A stretch of 64,000 bases of DNA, taken from NCBI GenBank assembly GCA_015178975.1, contig WHVD01000002.1, forward strand, positions 186,001 through 250,000, written 5' to 3'. The notes under the pieces are model-generated. The model saw only the letters and a list, made by a program, of their open reading frames with translations, was not told the DNA's origin and did not search any database. Below, piece by piece: positions 45,145 to 56,775 of this stretch; within the stretch, counting starts at the first letter, position 1, and every line of letters begins with the position of its first letter. Both the position numbers and the translations under genes were made by a program. The DNA is from Hysterangium stoloniferum (Eukaryota > Basidiomycota > Agaricomycetes > Hysterangiales > Hysterangiaceae).

Positions 45145-46150
45145 AAAGAGGGGGAGAGGGAGAGAAATAAGCCAAATAAATCTAAAATAATCTAAAAAGT
45201 GAAAAAGGTTATGAATAAATTTCAACAGTATAAAAGTACCATAAATGCACCTGAGATGGTTATATGCCCTTCAGGCAGTGTATTAGAGCACAGGAAATTG
45301 CAGGAAGCAGGCAAACTCTGACTGCAAATGCATTTTTCAATTATCAAGAGTAAAATGTAAATTAAATTAAATACAGAATACAACACACCTTTTATGTGGC
45401 CTTCAGAGCTTATAAATATTGCAAAGAGAAGCCTCCTACAATGTAGGGAAGGAGAGAGAACAGACAAAAAGAGAGGTAAAGGGAGAGAAACAAGGCAAAT
45501 CTAAAATAGTTCCAAACAGCAAAAAGAAAAAGTGTGAATAATTTTCCAATAGCATAAAGGCATTAAAAGAAGGTACCTAAAACTGTTATATAGCCTTACA
45601 GCAGTGTATTTCCAGAGTAAGAGCACAAATATCACTGGGGACAGACAAATTCTTCCTTCAAATGAATTTTTTTAATCATTAAAAAATGAAAGTAAATTAA
45701 ATTAAATACATACAGGATCCAATACCCCCTTTATATGGTCTTCAGAGCTGTAAATAGGAGCCCCCTATACTGTGGGGAGGAGAAGGCCTGGGGAGGGAGA
45801 AGAAACAGACAAAGAGGGAGACAGAGGGAGAGACACAAAGCAAATAAGTCTAAAATAGTTCCAAAAAGCAAAAGAAAAACAAATGAACAACTTATAACAG
45901 AATAAGGGCACTAAAAATGGACCTGAAACTGCTCTATATCCTTTGGGCAGTGTATTCCCAGATTTAGAGCACAAAAAGTCCACGAAGAGGTCAATTCTGA
46001 CTGAAAATGAATTATTAATTATTAAAACGGAAAATTAAATAGAATTAAATAGAGGATCTCACACACCTTTATGTGAGCCTTTAGGGCTCAGAAATATTGC
46101 TAATATAACCCCCCTATAATGTGGGGAGGAGAGGGCTCAGGGTGGGAGAG
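45145..46150. repeat. degenerate tandem array, about 3 units of 320-345 bp
   Basis: The landmark AAATC/AAGTCTAAAATA with C-A-A-A flanks recurs at about 45178, 45495 and 45848. A second landmark ending in GGCAGTGTATT or CAGCAGTGTATT recurs at about 45273, 45600 and 45943. Units are CpG-poor and purine-rich (GGAGAGAG). The array lies upstream of the Plavaka start and may be the element's subterminal region, or a local satellite. Confidence 0.75.
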
Positions 46151-46407
46151 GTGGCAGGAGAGAAGGATAGCAGCCTTGAGGCATCCTGCAGGCTTCCCAA
46201 GAGTGTGGGAAGTCCTTACATAAGTTTTCCCCATATCACACTCGACACCACATGTGAAGGATAGGTCACATAGGAGGCGCGACTAAAGGCTTTAAGCCTT
46301 AGACCTTAAGCCGCTTTATAATGCTATTATTTCCTTTTCATTTTATATTTTATTTCTCTCTTTATCACTCATAAATATGCTTTTATTAGTTCGAGAGTCT
46401 ATGTATA

Positions 46408-47320
46408 TGTTAGGATACACACACAGGCCGGATTTCTGGAGAAACCTGCGGGATATCCGGTAGGACTTGGCTTCAGCTTATAGGCTGCGCCCTCGCTAGA
46501 TCGTGTTGTCCAATTTCAAACGGACGGACGGGGATCCCGGGGAGTCCGGGCAGGGTTCATGGGTCGTAGGTCATAAGTCGGGTCGTGGGTTGTAAGTTGG
46601 AGGTCGTGGGTTGTGAGTCGAGCTGGTTGAGAGAGATAGATGCGCCGGAGCCCGTGGGCTCTGACTAGTGCGAGCGATGTGAATCAAGTAAGGTTTTAGA
46701 GCGGAAAATATTATTAGATTACTGGGGGGAATCTAAGCTAATTTTCTGACTGGATTGTATGTACAACATCTGCCAGTTTATATAGACCGTGGAATGCATG
46801 ACATACCAAATCCAGTAATAACGAAATGAAACTAACAAAACATGAAACGGGAATAGTAAACACCAAATTGGTGTTAGGAACGGAACGGAACGGAACGGAA
46901 CGGAACGGAACGGAACGGAACGGAACGGAACGGAACGGAACGGAACGGAACGGAACGGAACGGAACGGAACGGAGTCCGAATCGTGACAAAGCATAACCC
47001 ATAACGGGAAACGGAGTGGGAGCGGAGTCCTAAATCGTGACAGGTCATTTGACTAAAACGGGAACGGGGCTCGATTAGAGCGGTGACGGGATTCTAAGCG
47101 GGGACCGGTGACTGATGTGTGGGACGAAGACGGACATAGACAGAGACGGAGTCCGGGGGAAGTCCGGTGACTGATATGTATTGTAATGAGGTCGAACGTA
47201 ACGAGTCTTGACATAATGGAGTCTGGGTGGGAAATCCTATAAACAGACGATTGGTGCTTGTAGCGCGTGGGGGCGTATGGGTTAGTGCCCGGAGTCCGGC
47301 GGGATTGTCCGGTCGTAACA
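46408..47320 (-). mobile_element. solo LTR, reverse orientation, target duplication GTATA/GTATG
   Basis: On the plus strand it reads TGTTAGGATACACAC...CCGGTCGTAACA, the reverse complement of 31959-32903 with high identity. The flanks GTATA (46403-46407) and GTATG (47321-47325) agree at four of five bases. It holds about 18 units of CGGAA (46881-46970). Confidence 0.88.
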
Positions 47321-47967
47321 GTATGCTTGTGGGTGCTCTCGCCCACAAGAAGTATGCATATGTCACAGTAGTAGTCACACGATAAAACTCAGACACCTTT
47401 CAACCCCAACAACCATCACCTGCACACACAAGTACTGGTTCAGGGTCTTGTCTAAAAACAAACCTCTACTCTATTTCTCTTCATAGAATTACAGTAACTA
47501 CACTTCGCACTGAAACAGTTGAAGTCAGTTACTATTATTCGACTCAACCTCAAGCTCTTGCCTAGCATGGTAAGAATATCCATTGTATCTCACTTTCTTA
47601 GGATATTCTATCTCTTTCACGCTATATATACCTTCTCTTATCTACTCGGTCATTGACCCAGCTAGCTACACAATCAAATCGTACCATAAGGTCGATCCGT
47701 CTTTGTAATTATCTACCAATCGTACCTTAAAGGTCGATCGTAATCTACATCTTAACTACTAGTTGATTGTATTTCATACTATCATTAGTCGATAACAATC
47801 GTACATTGAGTGGTAAACTACTCGACCCTTTACACCACATCCATTCAGGAACATATCAATCCATCGCTCATACTATCAATCTGATCACTATATATACTCT
47901 TAGCCCCTTTGATAAGGTAAGTATCATAATATCTAATATCTTTTCTGACTCAAAAATCTCTTTTAGT

Positions 47968-50920
47968 ATGAATTTCAGTACAAGTACAAATTTTGACTTC
48001 GCTCCATTTCCTGGGATTCCTGAAGATTTTGACCAGCTTGAAATCCATCCAGATATTATAGACAATGGTAACATAAATGCAGACACTGACAACTGTGCAG
48101 AGCAGGTGTTCAGTGAAAGCTATAGTGGTGCCTGCAACTCGAATGGATTCATAGCACCAGCAGGTAGTGCCGGCACAGCAGAATTCTATCAGGCGCAATC
48201 CCGGATCACATCACAGCCTGTCAGGGCTTACACAGAAAACCCTGGACCATTGCTACCTATGTGCCAATACTTACAAGAAAATGGAGTGAATAATAGAAGG
48301 GATAATCAGGTGTGCAATTATTTTTTTAATTTTTTAATTTTTAGTACTAATTATTGTGTCATTTCCTACAGGCCCCCACTTTCCCTGTTTTTCCTGGGCT
48401 CAAAAATTCACCACCTATTAATCCTACTGGTAGCACTTCACAGCCACAAAAGAACAGTGGACATGCATTGGTATCATCTCTCCGTGCATGAAGGGACATC
48501 CAGCCCAGGCAGCAAAGAGTTCCCATGGCACGTCCTGCTCCTTATACTATACTGCTGGTTCACAGGGCACATTCCCTAGATGTCTCTGCACTGCCCACAT
48601 TGACCAACCACCCACACTACCTCAATGTACCTGCACGCACATCAACCAAGCACACACAACCTCCCCACCTACAGGCACACGCTGCCCCATCCATTACAAA
48701 TACACAAACACATATCCACACATCCCCATCCCCTACTTCAACCTCTTTGGTGACCGATCATGAAGATTTCCGAAAAGAGTCCAAGACACTTCAGTGGGAT
48801 GGCCGTACATTTGCATCTGGTGATTGAGAGGCTAAAGCAGTGATTGGTGCAGCTGACGCTCTTTTTAAACTGTCACTACTGACAAAATATATGTTTCCAG
48901 AGGTTCACAACAATATATTACAAAAAGCAGCTAGTGATGCTTGGTTTACCGGCCAGCTAAGGAGGGTGTTTATAATTACTATAATCTCAAATATTTACTA
49001 ATAAAAGTCTTATTTTTACAAAACTCCATCTTTAAATAGTGATATCTATTCTGAAACAATTATATCATCAAAAAACAACCATCAGAAATAGTTCTCCATA
49101 TTACATCTTATACAACCCATAGTTATTTAACAAATTCTATTATAATTTCCTTCCTTTTACAGATGTCTACTAATACTTTTATTAGTACTTTGTCTTTTAA
49201 AAGCTGTAATGTAGTTATTTCCTAGTAAAATATATGAGATGTCATTGGAAATTTTTCATCCTATGGCCTTCTTTATTAAGTGAAATTACCTATATATTCT
49301 GGGTATGTTGAATCAAGTAGAAATCTGTTCAGATTGACAGATCCATTCCGAAGTAATACATATGTATTTAGAGGTGCCAATGATATACATATGCATGGAA
49401 TGGACTATCTAAAGGTATCTACTTTTTAAAAGTATTAGTGTTTCAAACTACTAATTTTTTTTATTGTCTACTTGTGTCCAGAAAGATTCTTTAGTTTGTA
49501 ATGTATGAGAGAGTTTAAAACTTTTTGAAAGTTTTAAAAACCAAATTATGTTTGAATCACATCCCAGATGTTTAAATGACCTTTAGAGTATATTAGAATT
49601 TGGTATACTTAATAGTTTTCAGATATCCTCCTAAACATCAAAAGAGAAGTCATGATTCCTTTGGATAGTAATATTATAAGCTATGTAATATTCTCATTCT
49701 TATTTTTTTTATTATCTCACACAGTCCTTTGTAGCTTTGTAGAAATGCTCGTAGTCACCGCAACACCCTTGCAAAAGGAGTCAGGAATGACATCATTGGA
49801 ACATTCAATCTGCATGAGCATAAGGAGCTCAATGTCCATCTTAATGTCATTCAAACATTGTCCTCCAATGCCATTTTTATTTATGAAAAGGTAAGGCTTA
49901 CAAATGAAGGATGGCAGAAGTTATCACCTCAAGGTGTAAGTTTTTCTTTTCTATGACCATTTTTAACCTTATTTATTTCTTTGATAATATTATAGAAACC
50001 AATGCGCAGTGGTGAATGGCACCATCCTTGAATCAAAAAGGCCATGATGCACATCGTGTTCAAAAATAGAAATTCACACGGCACGCAGCATCCTGATATT
50101 TTTCAGTCCATGCCTCTTGAAACCATTGCCTTTTGCTGCATTGCAGTAAGTCATTGACTAGGCTCAATATTCCTCATACTAACAAAATGATAGATTAAGC
50201 ATGCCCTAGACTATGAGGCGTCTCATGTGGAGTCACTCATACTAGGCTGTGCTACAGACGATACCTCTTTTGCTTTTGATGGCCGTGTTTATGACCAAAG
50301 CTATCGTGCATACATGAAATCCCTTCAAGAATTCCAAAGAAATCACTACAGCTACTGCTCAACACTTCAAGAGAAGCTATGGATTGCGGGAAGGTAATGT
50401 ATCTTATTCTTGCACTATTTGACACTTTACTGAATACATCTACAGCAACAAATTGAATCTATCCTTGCAGAATGACCACAGCATTGAAGACAATATCGTC
50501 TTTGGAGAAGGAATGGACCTGGCTGAGTATGAGATGTTGATTGCAGCAGAGCTAGCAGAAACAGCATGTCCAGAGATGACAACAGCTGATACAAATACGG
50601 TGCGAACATCCTCTCACACATTTCTTTGAATCAAGCTAAATTTTCTTATAATTTTCTAGACATCCTTCACAGACATAGGTAGCAGCGAAGATCACACATA
50701 TGCGAATTCTCACCTCACTCCATCATTTGAATCAGACAATGTGGTAGTGGCAAGTCGCACTAATATCCCATCTCCAATTCTCACTACACCATCTCCAACT
50801 CTCACTACACCATCTCCAACTCTCAATATCCCATCTCTGACTCCCAATACACCAGCTGCGACTCTTGATATCCCATCTCAGACTCTCTGGAATCTGCCAG
50901 AACCCCATCTCCCACTCTGA
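47968..50920 (+). pseudogene. DUF6532-like gene with two in-frame TGA stops
   Basis: ATG at 47968 follows a likely 5'-UTR intron (47918-47966). Exon 1 runs to 48309, and later exons join with GT...AG introns. A proline/threonine-rich middle (48.5-48.8 kb) precedes EAKAVIGAADALFKLSLLTKYMFPEVHNNILQKA. A gap of uncertain exon structure (48.97-49.74 kb) follows, then RNTLAKGVRNDIIGTFNL, YEKV...GWQKLSPQG, FQSMPLETIAFCC, IKHALDYEASHVESLIL, FDGRVYDQSYRAYMKSLQEF. The C-terminus has TTPSPTL repeats and stops at 50918. The central region matches my memory of the agaricomycete DUF6532 family; its function is unknown. TGA at 48825-48827 and 50029-50031 interrupt otherwise good frames. CpG is scarce through most of the gene. 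Confidence 0.6.
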
Positions 50921-51120
50921 CTCGGACACTACATCCATTGGTACCTCAGGCTCTACCTCCGCTCTCAAAGCCCCTCTTGGACTCATTTTTTTCTCTTTTC
51001 TTCACTTCATATCATTCTCGCATTTTGAATCAATTTTTTTGTTTTACTGCCTGATAGTCATAATAATCATGTTCTGTTTGATAAAAAATATATCTGCTCT
51101 GATCAACGGTCTCAAATTGA

Positions 51121-51190
51121 TTGATATTATTATATTATTATATTATTATATTATATAATTTATATTGTTAAATAATTTACTATATTATAT
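51121..51190. repeat. AT-rich microsatellite (TATTAT)n
   Basis: Repeats of TATTATATTAT and derivatives, 70 bp, between the DUF6532-like gene and unassigned sequence. Confidence 0.85.
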
Positions 51191-52220
51191 TAGGATAATC
51201 ATGCACACCACACATATTGTCGCATGCTGCTTATACCACGCATACTGCTTATACTGCACGTACCTAATATTTGGTCTATGTTGTCTAGTACACTCTCAGA
51301 CTGGACCTAAAGTACGCAAGGTCTGAGCGGTATAGACACTCCAGGACTGTACATACCATATTTTCGACTTTCCTGATGCTGCGACAATTCGGCATGCATG
51401 AACAATATTGCATAGGCTAGGTGGACACTTTGCCATTGTAAATGTTGTAAGCATGGAAGTACGTCGAGGTAGCGGTATGTTCGAGCTATCTCCGCAAAAA
51501 CAGACGTCAAAGATAGCCTGAGAGGCAGTTCTACCATCTTCTATATAAATAAAGCGTCTCATGCGACGCGCGTAATATTCGAACCGGAGGGCAGGACGAG
51601 TGCACAGTACACCCACTGAGGTCATCAAAAAAAATTCAAGGGAAGTCGAGGATCACCAAGTCAGAACAATTTTTAAGTATAATATATGGACATATAATAT
51701 GGAATGCCCTCCACCGAGTGAGATGCATTTGGCCGAGCAAACGGAACAATGCAACTGGCTACTCAATGACCTTCCATAGTTCATCGGGAGCAGGCTCGAG
51801 CTAATGACAAAAGTCAATAAGAAATGGTAAGATCTGCGAGATCCTGTAGTCTAATGGTTATATCAAGAATTCGATTTCAATGTCGCATTCACACTGGGGC
51901 GTCATCTCGGAGATGAAGCTATCCAAGATAACCATAGAAATATCGTGGTTATCACTCACGGAATGTTTTTCGGGTACACCCTAGTTCAGACTGCAGAGAT
52001 GTCATGCATTAGAGTTTTCGAGTAATTTTTGCTGCCTCCAAAAAAAAAACAAATCAATTTGATTCATATTGGCATATGTCATCACTTTCTAAATCTCGTC
52101 ATTTTCCTCCACCATGACGTCGCCTCCATAGTCTCCGTCTCCTGCGGCGATTGTTTCTCCTTTTCGCTTCCCTCCGACTCCGCGTTCCTAGTGTTTTCCG
52201 GCCGACTAAACACCCACAAG
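51191..52220. other. no recognisable gene
   Basis: An ORF at 51296-51628 on the minus strand has no known motif. A tRNA-like A box (GTAGTCTAATGG at 51849) has no matching B box or cloverleaf. Confidence 0.45.
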
Positions 52221-52720
52221 TCACCATAACCCTTTGGCAAAAGCCCACTTCTGGGTTTTCTTGGTCCCAGCATAATACCGCCACACGCCAGTAGAATCCA
52301 TCTCCCCCCTTTCCTTTCGACTCGATACTCCCGCAGCACCAGCTTGTCGCACTGCAAGGAGCATCCATTCGCGTTTTGAGAGTGTAGGCTGTACCGCGTC
52401 TTGAGGTGGAGCTGTGGATAATGGCGTATCGCCGAGTGGTGGTTGTGATGCGGGTGTAGATTCGCGTGCATGTGTATGTGTATGTGTAGATGTAACCAAT
52501 GGTTTCAAAGTTGAAGCGTCTATATGGGATGATTCGGGGGATAGGTGTGATGATGATGACGATATGTTTGATGTTTTGAGAGTGCCAGCCAAGACGCGTT
52601 CCGCACCACCCTGCTGCGACATCTCCACACATCATCATCAGCACGTGAACCCGAACCAGACTCAACCGCATCTTGCTTTGAGGAAACACTAAGGTCCCTC
52701 CTGTTTTTGGCCGGTAGCAT
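52221..52720 (-). CDS. hypothetical protein, exon structure unresolved
   Basis: All three minus-strand frames are open over parts of 52.1-52.8 kb. The most protein-like is 52628-52221, with a low-complexity Thr/His/Pro stretch and then SKREWMLLAVRQAGAAGV. CpG-rich and without repeat signatures, so a host gene is possible, but I recognise no family. Confidence 0.25.
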
Positions 52721-52803
52721 CCCCGACCAACGCGCGACCAGCTGTTATAGCGGCGATGCAGAGCTCTTAGAAACGTCCTTGATCCCTCCATAGCTCCGTC
52801 CAA

Positions 52804-53774
52804 AAGTAAAAATTTCTTCTGCTAGTTCTCTGGTGCGCCTGGCATGAGGAGTCCGGTAGGTGGTTTGACTGATGCTGTGGCTGTTTGTGTGGTGACCCGT
52901 TTAGATATGCCTAGTGCACAGCAGGCGCGAAAGACGGACATATGCTTCAAAAACCGCGCAAAGAACGGTAACAACGCGTAGCTACACACCTGCGTGCCAA
53001 TCTTAACATCTATGACCTTAACCTCTTCGGAAACGGCGGTATCTCCTGCTTCGCCGCCTATCGTACCGCGTCTTCATGCAAGTAATTCTCTCTGTTACCC
53101 GCATCGAGGTACTCCTGAGTATCACGTATAAACACTCCTCCTAATAAAGTCGCGGGTCTGGCACCTGGATGACTTTGCCTTCTCGGGGAATGGCTGCCAC
53201 GTCTGCGCAAAAGCTACGTGGATGTAGCCTACGTACGTTCCTTTTACGTCCGAGTCCTATGCGGCAAGTGCAAAAGAAACCGTCATTAGCTATGTAGCCC
53301 GACAGAGCATCCAGCGAAAGCGACAATACTGACCCTGGGAGCCGTAAAATCGAGAACCCTGCCAAAGTGTTTCTCGATCTGCCCAACAATAGAAAACAGA
53401 TCGACCATACTACCAATGCTTTCCCAAACCCTGATAAACATGCTCGCGAACGCACAACAGGTACTTCTGCAACATTTGCTGGAGATGTCCACGTCCGAGG
53501 TGCTTTGGACTGTTTCTTAATTACGGTGACTTCTGCTGGAGATAATTCTTTTGGTATGTTGCTAAGTGAATCGGCCGCTGCCTTATGAGAACTTGACTGC
53601 TTCGAAACATGGAAGATTAGCGTGCAGGCAGGATCACGTGATCCAGCACTGACTTAAGACTGGCGATCACCACGTGTTGGTTACCTGTGTTACATGCTGA
53701 CTGATTCTGAATAGACTCTCAGGCAACTGTCCACCTCCTTGTCTTTATCTACTTTGGCACTGCGCCCGTGAAAC
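52804..53774. other. possible degraded coding sequence, not assignable
   Basis: Two overlapping minus-strand ORFs (53141-53455 and 53286-53492) look partly protein-like, with hydrophobic stretches, but have no splice-consistent partner exons and no domain I can name. Confidence 0.3.
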
Positions 53775-53960
53775 ACCCTACTACTTCTAGATTGTGGTGG
53801 CGTAGCCTAGGTGAGACGCAGAGGAGGGATGTGTCTGAACTGAACACGTTAGGGACGCCTTGGTCAAACAGCCAATCCTCCCTTCCCACTTCAAGGAGCA
53901 TACCTTCGTGACTTCGTTGGAAAACGAGGCCAGTATTGAAAAGTCCACAACTGAACATTT
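53775..53960 (+). repeat. dispersed repeat, copy 1 (partner 56584-56775)
   Basis: Shares CTGAACTGAACACG, CGCCTTGG, AGCCAATCCT, AAGGAGCATA and CTTCGTGACTTC, and ends with AAAACGAGGCCAGT. Direct orientation. No ORF is conserved between the copies. Confidence 0.75.
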
Positions 53961-54238
53961 GGAATATGGATCCGGGCGGCCTTTATTATGAGAAAGTCAG
54001 TACCATCATGGCTATTCCCAAGGCACCTAGAACTGAATGTGTTGGGATATTATTATCATGAGGTACGGGTTGACCAAGCCAGGATCAGACTGTACCCTGA
54101 GTGTCTGCCTAAAACTGTGTGGATGGGGTTATTCTGCAAGGTCACGAATTTCGCCCTGTTCAATCGTTTTCAAATCATTTTTATTTCTAGTATTACACTT
54201 GTACTGGTAAAATACGGTATAGTAACGTTACACGTAGA

Positions 54239-55302
54239 TCAAAACATAGGCACGCCTTCCCTCCACTGCTCCATACGGTGAGAGTTCTCTTGTACCTTCC
54301 TGTCATGGCGTTCTCTCGCAGCCTGTGAATTTCCCCAAATGAACAACACCACGTCGTCGTCATCCCACATTACCTGGCCCTCCGAATCCAGCAATCCTTC
54401 TCCAGTTGCAGGTCCAGTAGTTGAAGGTCCAGCAGTGGCATTCCCAGCACCAGAAATATCAGCAGCCCGGGCCGCGTCACGCTTGCTAATTGCCGTCTTT
54501 CTATCGTGAGTAGTCCTCGACGGTCCCGATGGTGCTGGGACAAACACGGGTGAGCGAGGAGGCTGGGCGAGCTTTCGAAGTGTCTCTGTGCCATTGCCCC
54601 ACCATTTGACTGCTGCAGCACCATAATTGTAGTGCAGCAACAAGTCAGATGGTTTTGCTTTCCTGGTGCCTTTCTTGAAAGTGGCGTCTCTATTGTCTGG
54701 GAGCATTACTTTTGTGGCCGGGTCCGGGTTTAGCCATGGCAGCGTATATCGGCTATTTTTCGGATATGTGACACTTGTCGCCATATGGGGGCGTTTGTTG
54801 CGGGGAGGGGGGGGATGTCCTTGGTGTTAAGATAGCGGTTGGGAGTCTTGAGAATATAGGAAACAATGACAAAGAGGTGCGAAACAATAACAGAGGTCGA
54901 CAAATATGACAAACTTTCAGGATGGCTATGCGGCGTGAATCAAAGATGTTGTGAATCATAGAATTTGCGGACATGCCGTCGCGACTATCATTAATGTCGT
55001 CGAGATCTTCCACATCCTCACTGTAGTTTGGTTGATTGCCTACGATAAGCTGAAACCACTGAAATAGCCGAAGGGAGACGGTCAGATGTCTTCCAAGCAC
55101 TCGAGCGCCAGAAACCCTTCAACACCAAGAATAGACCATCCAAGGTAGTGAAGATACTTCCGGGGTTTCAAACACAAAGATTTAATGGTGTCTAACAGTA
55201 TTTACAGATAAAAGGGTGAGTCTTCATCATCCAGAAGAACCATCCCAACACACTGATCAGGAACAGAAATGGCATTGGATCCAGGAGATGAAAACATAAC
55301 TT
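54239..55302 (-). pseudogene. HNH-nuclease-like protein, minus copy (core deleted)
   Basis: Reading leftwards: SSPGSNAISVPDQCVGMVLL and CLKPRKYLHYLGWSILGVEGF (55.30-55.11 kb, one in-frame stop), then a jump into the 3' half of an intron, then exon WFQLIVGNQPNYSEDVEDL...NSMIHNIFDSRRIAILK, an intron, and a C-terminal exon (54784-54239) with SRYTLPWL, LLHYNYGAAAVKWW, GPSRTTHDRKTAISKRDAAR and VLFIWGNSQAARERHDRKV. I recognise the order as an agaricomycete HNH-nuclease-like family (recall, not a search). A run of eight C (about 54817 on the plus strand) puts the last exon out of frame with the one before. The ~330 bp that should hold the nuclease core are missing. Confidence 0.55.
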
Positions 55303-55945
55303 GTTGATGATACCACAAACAAATGCTGCATTGTCAACAACTTATGTCTTCATCTCCTGGATCCAATGCCATTTATGTTCCTGATCAGTGTGTTGGTATT
55401 GTTATTCTGGATGATGAAGACTCACCCTTTTATCTGCAAATACTGTTAGACACCATTGAATTTTTGTGTTTGAAACTCCAGAAGTATCTTAGCTACCTTG
55501 GATGGTCTATCCTTGGTGTTGAAGGGTTTCTGGTGCTTGAATCTGATGGTGATAAGATTAGTACTAATGGAGATCTGGACAATGGGTGGATCTACTATTA
55601 TATTATGGATGCAAGTACATTTTTTACTGAAGCTGTTGCTGTCATATGTGTATGCAGAATAATTGTACTCTATCTAACAAAGAATCCTTCAGGCTGTTGA
55701 CCCTAAGGTCATCAAAATGAGGACAAATGTGTCTTTGGAAACCATGTAGAGTCACAATGAGTTTTGTAACAATTGTTAGAGTGCAATGGTTTTTGTGTGT
55801 GGACAGGAGCTGCTCCAGAGATTGGAGCTGGTTTATATTCCCTGTGAATGGGGTTCTGAGGTAAGTTTGACAATCGTGTGCTTGGAAGACATCTGACCAT
55901 CTCCCTTTGGCTATTTCAGTGGTTTCAGCTTATCATAGGCAATAT
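55030..55945. repeat. interrupted palindrome linking the two HNH-like copies
   Basis: Left arm 55030-55302 pairs with 55318-55550 and then 55880-55945. The gap in the right arm (about 55552-55880) is absent on the left. GTGCTTG stands at both edges of the gap in the right arm, so the left copy probably lost the segment by deletion at short homology. The centre is only about 15-20 bp. Confidence 0.88.
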
Positions 55946-55950
55946 ACATA
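55318..55950 (+). pseudogene. HNH-nuclease-like protein, plus copy (C-terminus absent)
   Basis: Head-to-head with the minus copy. SSSPGSNAIYVPDQCVGIVIL, then LKLQKYLSYLGWSILGVEGF, then the segment missing on the other side: LVLESDGDKISTNGDLDNGW, IYYYIMD, an intron, VDPKVIKMRTNVSLETM, two TAG codons around SHNEFCNNC, and the candidate core ending LVYIPCEWGSE. The intron at 55861 leads to WFQLIIGN and the homology then ends near 55945. In the family this core reads as a Cys/His-His finger; here the expected first His of the HIxPF-like motif is Tyr, so activity is doubtful even apart from the stops. Confidence 0.55.
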
Positions 55951-56240
55951 AGTGCAGGGAGACATGCTGAAATGTAACAAATAATGGGGGTGGCCTTATT
56001 TCAATGCATAGCTGATCAATTTCAGTGATTGCCACTGCAATGAAATTCACTGGACTGCTGATCCGACAATATAAGATTAAATAATCATCTTGAACATATG
56101 AATTAATGGAAATCTGTGGTAATAGAGATCAGGAATAAATCAGAAAACCAGTCAAAAAGAATTGACCAGAAATAATAACTCACTGTAGTTTCAGAAACCA
56201 CCTGAACTTTCTCTTTGGCTTCCACTGCCTCTAATTCATC
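55951..56240. other. no recognisable gene
   Basis: AT-rich, with no ORF of interest. It joins the HNH-like copy to the MULE-like remnant. Confidence 0.4.
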
Positions 56241-56560
56241 AGCACTTTCTTCCCTTGCCTTTCTGCCTTGCACAATGTATGTGTCAACCCCCCATTTCAA
56301 CTTGAACATGTGCATGGAAATAATTAGGCTCAACTTCTTGGGACAGGCACACATTAAAAATTGACACATTGATGACAAATTTGGTGTAGATAATTGCACT
56401 TGAGATTTGAATGCCAACTTTCAATAAAATTGTTGGTATCAATACCATAATGAGGATGGTAGATGGAAAATAAAGAGGACTGACTTTGTGCCAAGCATGA
56501 CACCAACATTCCCTATGTGGGATCCATTCATCCGCAGTCTTCATAATGTCTGTAAAAATT
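56240..56560 (-). pseudogene. MULE-like transposase C-terminal remnant, copy 1
   Basis: Minus strand: DEWIPHRECWCHAWHK, then VSPLYF, then in another frame IDTNNFIESWHSNLKCNY. The D-T-N-N-x2-E-S-x-H-x2-L-K pattern is characteristic of Mutator-like transposases near the end of the catalytic domain. Short, with stops and frame changes. Related in inverted orientation to 57690-58100. Confidence 0.55.
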
Positions 56561-56583
56561 CGCGTCCGACCACCACACCCACG

Positions 56584-56775
56584 CACCTTCTGGATTACGG
56601 TAGCGTACCCTAGTTGGAGAAAGGTGAGAAATAGAGGATACAGAGACAATGTGCCTGAACTGAACACGGACTGTTGATAACGCCTTGGCCAAATAGCCAA
56701 TCCTTCCAACCCAGTTACAAGGAGCATAACTTCGTGACTTCATTGGGAAAACGAGGCCAGTCTCAGGAAGCTCAA
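56584..56775 (+). repeat. dispersed repeat, copy 2 (partner 53775-53960)
   Basis: See the motifs given for the partner. It lies immediately next to the MULE-like remnant, so the two may belong to the same element. Confidence 0.75.

Noticed and set aside
50732..50986. Minus-strand ORF with WRWCSESWRW repeats
   Set aside because: Shadow of the TTPSPTL-type repeats of the plus-strand DUF6532-like gene.
51838..51910. tRNA gene suggested by GTAGTCTAATGGTTA
   Set aside because: No B box, T arm or acceptor pairing was found downstream.
52099..52803. 234-codon minus-strand ORF as a real protein
   Set aside because: Composition (Thr-Tyr and Arg-rich low complexity at the end) and two competing open frames suggest GC-driven openness rather than coding.
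53141..53492. Peroxin-like (PEX13) reading of the minus-strand ORFs
   Set aside because: Resemblance limited to a hydrophobic stretch; no SH3 domain or consistent exons.
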